This document shows, in pieces, positions 56,850 through 64,000 of a DNA stretch of 64,000 nucleotides. Positions within the stretch are counted from its first letter, which is position 1; the number at the start of each line of letters is the position of its first letter. The position numbers and the translations under genes were made by a program. Source of the stretch: Rhytidiadelphus loreus (taxonomy: Eukaryota > Streptophyta > Bryopsida > Hypnales > Hylocomiaceae); the NCBI GenBank assembly GCA_947034895.1, contig OX344761.1, positions 89,541,447 to 89,605,446 of the forward strand, in the 5' to 3' direction. The notes under the pieces were generated by a model. That model was not told where the DNA came from. It made no database searches and saw only the letters and a program-made list of their open reading frames with translations.

Positions 56850-59800
56850 AAATCTTGGGATAGTATTGTTCTATTTTGGATGAAATTATATTGTTTTGGA
56901 TGAATAAATGAAATTTCATCCATATGTTGCAAGTTTCGTCCATTTTCATGGATAAAATTATCTTCATTCTTCCAATGATTATCGCTTTCTACTCTACCTA
57001 AAATAAATTAAAAACAACAACTAGGTCTTGTATGGTAGTTTGACCTCCAATAACTACTCTTGTATTTGTTAAACGACAAGTATAGAGTTAGGAACAAAAA
57101 TATTTGTTCCTCATTGAAACCTTCCCCCTAGGCCCTAGTTTTTTTGAATTTGAGTCAATTATTGAAAGTAAGTTTAATAAGTCTAGTTTCTACTCCAATA
57201 TGAAAATTTTAAAAACTCCTAAAATTCAATGTTTTATTGGAATTCGAACTTTGAGCCTATAACCATGGAGAGATACTTTTCTAATTTTGAAAAACCACAT
57301 TTAAAAAAAATTGCACCGTAAGGTTCTAAACTAATAATATATAGGCACCTATGTAGCAAAAAGAAATCAGGTTTTGTAAGCATATACCTTGTTGTATTTG
57401 AATGAATTTTTCCCACATTTTATTCAAAAATTCATAATAGTTTCAAATCTTCACAAAAAAATCTGAAATTTTTTCAGCCTTATAAAAGACATATGACTTA
57501 ATCCCACAAAAAATAAAAATAAATAAAAATTCCATTCATTTTTCAATGACAAAATAAAGCATCCAAGGCCCAGGACTTTGATGTTTATCCACACGGTGGA
57601 CGAGTTTCAGGGTTGCTCCATCCGCTTCAAGTAAATTTAAGTTAAAACCTGAGTTCAATCAGGTCCCTCACACGGACGGAGTTTGATTGGTTTATAATAA
57701 ATAATGCTAGAAAGCTGTGCGATTGCCACGTGGAGGGCCAAGGGAAATCTGTGTGTTGAAAACCCACGTTGAAAAACTGAGTCCTTTTTTGCCTAGTTTG
57801 GTGAGCCTGGGATTTGGCGTGTGGACGAGTTCCTTTGGAAAGTGGTGGACGGTAAGGTATAGGAGGCTCAGAAATGGCTCATCTAAGGGCTGATCTGCCT
57901 TTTTCATGTATTTTCTTAAATGGAAATATTTTTAGCTCATTTTTCAGACAAAGAAAAACAGAAGAGGAATCTAACACAAGTGGTTTCATATTTTTTGAAG
58001 CATTTTTGAATTACTTATGGATTTTCAAAGGAGTTGTATCATAGGTCCCTATTTATGTCCCTAGGTCTTCCATAAATTGTTCACTTGCAACTTCTAAAAG
58101 AAAAATGGGAGAACAAAGAGAATAATTGGCTCTTGCAATTAATAGTAATTTTTTCCTTAATTCATTCAATGACTATGGAAGTCAATTTATGAACTACCGT
58201 TTGTCCATTTCACAGCCATTTATAAGGTCCATTCTTAATGCCCGCTCTATTTCAGAGCCTCCTACCTTAACCCTTTAAGAGTTGATTGCATTTTGGGGGA
58301 AGCTAAACTCATTTTCAGTAAATTTTGGTAGGAAGAAAAATGGAATTGGCATCTAATCCAAGTCGTTTCCTATGTTTTGGACCTTCATGGAGTTAGTTAT
58401 AAATTTTTGAAATTCAAACGCAGTGGTTTCTAAAAGCAACCCCCTCTTGAAATATACATTGTTAGTACGTTGAAGAAAGTAAAATGTACCTCTATGTTAG
58501 AAATTGCTTTTAGAGCTAGGTTGGTTTTAAAGCCTTAAGGTGTGTTGGAGTCATAAGTTTAGAGTGTCCTTCTATTGTAAGCAATGATCTGTGTTTTTAT
58601 TATGTACAATTTTATGCCTAATGACTACATTCAAAAGATCTTGGCTATTTTTTTTTAAATCATTTTTTCTTTTCATTTTTTTCTGGTCAAAATATCAAGA
58701 TTACTATTGTAATTTAAGACCAATAGCCAAATTTTTATCTAGGGTTTACCTAGTTTTGATAGAGATATCACCAAGTATCACATAAGTATTGAAGAAACAA
58801 CTAGCTACTTCATTAGATGTGATTCGGGGGGGCTGGAGGGCCGTTTCAACCTGTTCCCAGCCCCGTTCCCCCGTCCGTTCCCCGGGCCCCGTCGAACGCG
58901 GCTGACAGGTGTGTGTTTTTGTTTTTGTTTTTAAAAGAAAAATTTAAGTTCTTAAAATGGAAAACAAAGTTAAATTTTTTTTTTTTTTTTTAAAATCGAC
59001 CTGGCAGTCGCTTGGCCAGGTCAGCAGGCCCTGCGAACGGCGACTTTCGTCCAGTTTTCTTCTTGGGAACTCGCGGCCCTTCCTGGGTGGGAAATCTCAT
59101 CTAATGCTTCAAAATGATAAACGACATTTTGAACCAATTTTCAAGCACTTTTTCTTGAAAGATGAGATGAAAACGCATTTAAGGTAACTACACCTAAATT
59201 GGTCCAAATAAGCAATTGAGTATAGTTCGCATTTATATAAGCTAATAACTTATTGAAATTTAGTTGAGAATTGATGAAAAGATTTCAAAGAAAAAAACTC
59301 AATATAATTATTTTTTTTGTTGAATTGTTGCCTGACATGTCTTTTTTGAGAACTAAAAGACTAAATTGGACATAACTTTCTAACCACTAATCCAAATTCC
59401 ATAAAAATTTGTCTTGCATAATTAAAGACAATCCTTATGTATATCTATGTGCAAAACCCCTATTATAGGATTAAAAAAATTGAAATTGAAATTGTCTACC
59501 CATTTAAACCAATTAAAACCCAAAAATATCCCTTGGTCATTTTGGAGTAAATAAAGAAATACCTAGTAAAATTGTAAATGATCAAACTTAAATGTAATAT
59601 GGTAGAGCAGTATCTACACGAGTTTGTTTTAATGAGAGGAACTTTTTTATATTCTATTCCAAAAAATATAACTTCAATATATGTTTGAAAGAAAAATAAA
59701 TGTTTATTTGAAGATTGTCACATCTACTAAAGGGTCTTATTCAGATCATTTTCATCATTTTTCATGTAGAAACAATAGAAATTCATACAAATCATGTGAA

Positions 59801-60489
59801 ATGTGAGTATCTTTTATAACTTTTTGCATTCAAGATGCTAAAGTGTCCTTCTATGTCTTGAATTGAATTTTCAAAGTAGTTGCATGCTTCAAAACACTCT
59901 TCCATCAATTTTCCTTGAAAGAGAAGGCCAAGGCTAAGACACTCCTAAAACATTTTGATTCATATTTTGGGGACTCATCAAAATTTAATTATGAAGTAAA
60001 ACAAAATATGTCTTCTAACGAAAGTATGTAATTTAAGTGTCCCTCACAATCTCTTCTAGGAGTGACTTGTAGGATCTAGACCCCTAATAACCCAAGGGCA
60101 ATGTACTTCCGAAATGGGCCAAAATTGTCAAGAACTTGAGCAATTTGTTTGCTCATTTTTCTTGAGATTGAATAGAATGTAACCACAGGCTTTTGTAGTT
60201 CACATTGAGAGTGAGCACTTCAAAAAAATTCAGACTATTTGACTGTAAAGTTTAGTAGATATCAGAGTTAATCGTAAAATTTGCCTCATGTTTGTAAACA
60301 TGAGTCACATGAAGGTTTAACTATAAATAGTACCAAAAAAATTGGCACCAAACTCCATTAGACCTCGGTTTTGGTGCTCCAAGGAATTTTGTCCCATGTT
60401 TTTCCGAAACTCTAGCTCGTGGTCCCACATTCAATGGCGCTAGTATGTGAGCCTAGAAATGCGAGCCTGCGAGCCTTGAGCTTAGATGT
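56850..60489. other. AT-rich spacer with one GC-rich block
   Basis: No supported gene. 58826-58905 and 58998-59080 are GC-rich (CCGTTCCCCGGGCCCCGTCG, CTGGCAGTCGCTTGGCCAGG) separated by a T-rich run, suggesting a small repeat element with GC-rich ends. 57170-57260 carries part of the 51915-52390 repeat. Confidence 0.4.
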
Positions 60490-60735
60490 AAATAGGTACT
60501 CTACAACTGTTGAAGGTGCTTATAACATGTGTATCTATAATATAAGTATCCTATAACCATGGAAGGTGCTTATAACATGTGTATCTATAATATAAGTATC
60601 CTATAACCATGGAAGGTGCTTATAACATGTGTATCTATAATATAAGTATCCTATAACCATGGAAGGTGCTTATAACATAGGTACCTATGACATGGACATC
60701 TATAATATAAATATCCTATAATTATGGAAGGTGAC
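60490..60735. repeat. 50-bp tandem repeat, about 4.5 copies
   Basis: GAAGGTGCTTATAACAT starts at 60512, 60562, 60612 and 60662, exactly 50 bp apart, with TATAATATAAGTATCCTATAA between. The first and last units are degenerate. Confidence 0.95.
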
Positions 60736-63479
60736 TATTACATAGGAGCTTAGGTTCATTGGCTCAAGATCCTAGTCTCACATGCTAGCAACCGTGGTCT
60801 TACATTATACATACTTTATAATTAACTCTATTCAAGTTTGAAGTTTTATTTAGGTCAATGGAAAAACATGGCAACACACTTTGAAAGAACATATCTTAGT
60901 GAGAACATTTTGAAATGATGGCCTTTTTTATCCTCAATGAAAGATAAGAAAGTTGAGAATGCTCATCTAAAACCTCACAACATTATACTCATTTTGCAAA
61001 TTTGAGTGGAGCTTGCAACACACAACGGTCCTTGAAATAAGAGTAGTATTTGTAAGAAAAACAAAAATAGGTACACTCATCTTTTCCTTGAATTCCTTGG
61101 ATTTGCTTGTTTTTTGAGGTGGGCAACAATTGCATTGGTTGGTTGACCTTTTAGTCCATGGAAACTTAACCCAAAAACATGAATTGTGAACTACACTACA
61201 CCACTCAATTTAAAAAATTCCACGAGGTGGAGTTTACCCCCTAAATGCCTGGGCGACCAAATATGGTCGATCTGAAATTTCAGGCTCATTTTGCAGCAGG
61301 CAGTTAAATTCGTTTGACCAGTTTAAAAAAAAATTCGGGCAATTTTTAGGGTTAACTATTGAAAACTTTCATTTTTCACTGAAAAAGGTACATATTTGAT
61401 TGTTGAGAGGTCTCCAAAGCCATATGTGTCCATTAGTGGAAGAGTAAAGCTTGCCAATTTTACTTCATTTTCCAACTTTGAGCAATTTCACTTGATTTGA
61501 GATCTAAAAACTTGTATTTATCCGTTTCCTTTGAAAATGGTCCCAATGGAAAGAGTAAAGTGTTTTCATGATTTTCACCATTGAAAATTTAAACAAAAAA
61601 GTGTTGATTTGGTGTTATTTGTGATTTATACTTATAAAAAAAATTGCACCTCAACAATTGCAAGGTGGATTGTGTAATGAGTTTAATAGCTTTTCAAGTG
61701 ATATTCAGTTTTTTGAAAGGGTATTTTAGTATGCTAACACAATTTGTAGTTGTTCATGTCACCTCCAATTCCAAAAAGGTTTTATGTGCAAGTTTTTGAA
61801 ACATTGTGGAGAGGGACAACATATTAAAAATAAAAAATGTACATTTCTCTTATTATAATCTCACAACTCTTATGCAATTTTGCACTCAAAATTAGTGTGC
61901 ATACTAATAAGCAAGCTCTTTAAACATCCATATGGTTAGATTTTGAAAAAAAAATCATTTTGCTTCAATGGAGATAACTATAAGCCCATGTTCTTTTTTC
62001 ATGGGAAAAACACACTTGGAAAGACTTAGGCACTTAGGGGTTAACTAAGAACTTGATGAAACTAGTTGTTGCTATTGGATTTATAATGCACTCTATTTCT
62101 TGAAATTAATATTTTTATTAAAAGAAACTCAAAATTTGAGAATGGGCAAAACAAAAAAGAGGGACAACAACCAAAATATAGTCACTTGGGTCATTAGGGA
62201 TTAAATGAACAAACTTTATAATGTGTGTATGCCAATCGTAAAACAAGATTGGGAGTAACTTTGAAAGACTTGAAAGGCCTATGCAATTGTATAGTATATT
62301 ATGAATTTGGTGGTATTTGATGAAAAAAACATTGACCAAATATTTTCGTACAAAGTAAATTAATGATCATGATCATGATAGTACATAAACAACAATGTAT
62401 CACAATCCATCTAATATCAAACCACAATTGAAGAGTTATAAGCCTAGATATGAGTTGTATAGAGGAACCCTTTTTAAAATTGAACCTTTAAGTGTCAACA
62501 CGGACATTTTGACATCCGATGGATGACATGGAAACTTCTTAGTAGGATAGAAGTACAACTATTCATCCTCAAAATTTTATTGTGGAAAGAGGAAGTCTTC
62601 TACACTCGTTTGACTACCAATGAGTACTTTTGCTATTTCTTAAACCAATGATCAGTCAAGAGGGTAATGAAAAGGGATGATTTCCAAGGTCACACGTTTG
62701 TCCTTCAAGGATTAATCCCCTCTTTAATTATGATTTTTCCATGAAAGTCAAAAAAGAAGATGCTTAGAAAATGTCCCAACCATGAAATGTTCACCACTGG
62801 TACATTTGAAACTCTAATATTATCCATCATCCACCTCTCCAAGCTTTGAGAGTTGGGGTAGTAGTAGATTTAGCAGTTAGCGCAACCCAATTTCAATTGT
62901 ACCTCCAATCAGTCATCGTACTTCTGAAATTTTAAACCGTACCAAAAGAAAAGCACGTGCCACATCAGCTTAAAAGCGTTGCAAATAGGTGCACCTACCT
63001 TTCCCGGAATAGTCTCCCCCATTTCAACCACGACCATTTCCACGTGCACATCACCCCCCAAAATATTCAAACCCGGGGCCCTTATTACCGGCACCTGAGA
63101 GTCCCCTTTTTTACAGTACAGCGAGGTACAGGCATACAGAAGTGATTTTTTAAAGTTTTTTTTGAGGCTGGGTAGAAGTGATTTTAAAAATCATTTTGGA
63201 GAAGTAGCCAACTGTTTCTTGAATACTCACTTGGGGTGATACATGGGTGATATTAGTATCAAAAGTAGATGATACCTAGATAAGATTTGGCTATTGGTCT
63301 TAAAAAATTAGTAATAATCTAGCTAATTTTTATTGAAAAAAATGAAAATTTCTTTGACAAAAAAAAGCCAACGTCTTTTGGTAGTTGCAGCCAATTAGAA
63401 AAAAAAAAACCCATGTTCCTTGGTAGTGTGACACACACCTTGGAATGTGGTTGGATTAGAAAATTAGAAAATTACTTTT
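60736..63479. other. AT-rich spacer with a dispersed repeat
   Basis: No gene recognised. 62490-62700 resembles 50560-50790. Confidence 0.45.
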
Positions 63480-63933
63480 ACATTTACTCTATTCTACTGT
63501 GGCACCGCCACGGGGCACACTACACTACTGTAGTGCTCAGTACGATCTCAACTGAAGTGAAGATATTCAGTTCAGTTGTCCCCACTGCAACAGTTTCATT
63601 CATTCCCAGAGAATTTAACGAATACACCCAAAAATATTCCCCCCAAAAAATTACTCCGAATTATCACTCCCCCCCCAACCCTTCCTGCCAGCTGCCCTTC
63701 ATTCATTGGCCCCCAATCGTTGGGAACCGCAATGACACGTGGACAGCAGAAAGCCAAGGCGCAGGGAATCCAGGTCAAAAGGATTCCTCGCAGCAGCAAA
63801 GACGGCGCAAATCCAGCCACCAAGGGTCGGTCCCACGCCGACGCGCTCTCTGCCAAGTCTCTCCTTCCACACTTTGGTTTCCGTTGTTTTTTGGAGATAA
63901 AACAAAACAAGCCTTCTGGCTGGGTCAGGGTGG
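63480..63933. other. GC-richer block with G-box, promoter-like
   Basis: It contains a perfect palindrome CACTACTGTAGTG near 63523, C-runs, and GACACGTGGAC near 63735, a G-box/ABRE-type core. Two opposing frames of about 105-120 codons overlap here, and neither has a recognisable motif. It could be the 5' region of a gene lying beyond the window. Confidence 0.3.
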
Positions 63934-64000
63934 ATTGACCCCCTCGCTCGTCCTTACCAGGGGTGCATGTAAAAAAAAAGCCCCCTATTTTGGGCCGTTC
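63934..64000. mobile_element. Partial copy of the GACCCCCTC MITE, cut by the window edge
   Basis: ATTGACCCCCTCGCTCGTCC, then CCAGGGGT and AAAAGCCCCC, follow the order seen at 54877-54945 (TTGCCCCGTCCAGGGGT, AAAAGCCCCCC). The right end lies outside the window. Confidence 0.5.

Noticed and set aside
60490..60735. CRISPR-like array
   Set aside because: Uniform 50-bp tandem units without distinct spacers, in a plant-type genome.

Overview
The window looks like nuclear DNA of a land plant with a large, repeat-rich genome. It is AT-rich overall, its genes are split by introns with GT..AG borders, and it holds CACTA (En/Spm) transposons and a legume-lectin receptor-like kinase. I cannot name the species. 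The long-decayed transposon genes and the unfamiliar transposase-like family would suit a non-flowering lineage such as a fern, lycophyte, moss or gymnosperm, but that is a guess. Only one gene looks like ordinary host coding sequence: the lectin receptor kinase on the minus strand at 42000-46161. Almost everything else I can support is mobile-element DNA, tandem arrays or unassigned AT-rich spacer.

Layout. 1-5000: a long inverted repeat (arms near 1-720 and 3830-4560) enclosing a 162-bp tandem array and a ~220-bp tandem array, then a short TCGCCC-rich block. 5000-11551: a CACTA-type element with a decayed multi-exon gene. That gene carries a Ptta/En/Spm-type domain, a 174-bp coding repeat, a domain resembling FCP1/NIF (HAD) phosphatases with its catalytic motif lost, and a TNP1/En/Spm-type C-terminal domain. 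The 3' CACTA terminus is at 11551; no 5' terminus was found. 11552-18450: AT-rich spacer with a microsatellite and an 81-bp minisatellite. 18451-23221: an element with 5-bp target duplications (GGGGT), TGTCGCA/TGCGACA ends and one long minus-strand ORF broken by a UAG. A 1.2-kb CACTA-type non-autonomous element, itself with a target duplication, is nested in it.

23911-31275: a large decayed transposase-like gene. It is interrupted at 26750 by a 2.2-kb element with GTTGTCGTGTTG inverted ends. A second, diverged copy of that element lies just beyond the gene in opposite orientation (31562-33576). Both copies carry the same small orphan reading frame of about 150 codons. This pair is the best candidate for an undescribed system. 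36000-38130: AT-rich short-repeat arrays. 42000-46161: the receptor kinase. 47786-48715: another CACTA-type non-autonomous element with an ATT target duplication. 51347-51781, 54877-55105, 56623-56849 and 63934-end: small inverted-repeat elements (MITE-like). 53780-54410 and 60490-60735: tandem arrays.

Order of events inferred from nesting: the transposase-like gene is older than the element that splits it, and the GGGGT-flanked element is older than the CACTA element inside it. Premature stops in the decayed genes are nearly all TAG or TGA at positions where CAG, TGG or CGA is expected, which suggests C-to-T decay of methylated silent copies. All family assignments rest on motif recognition by eye; no search was run.
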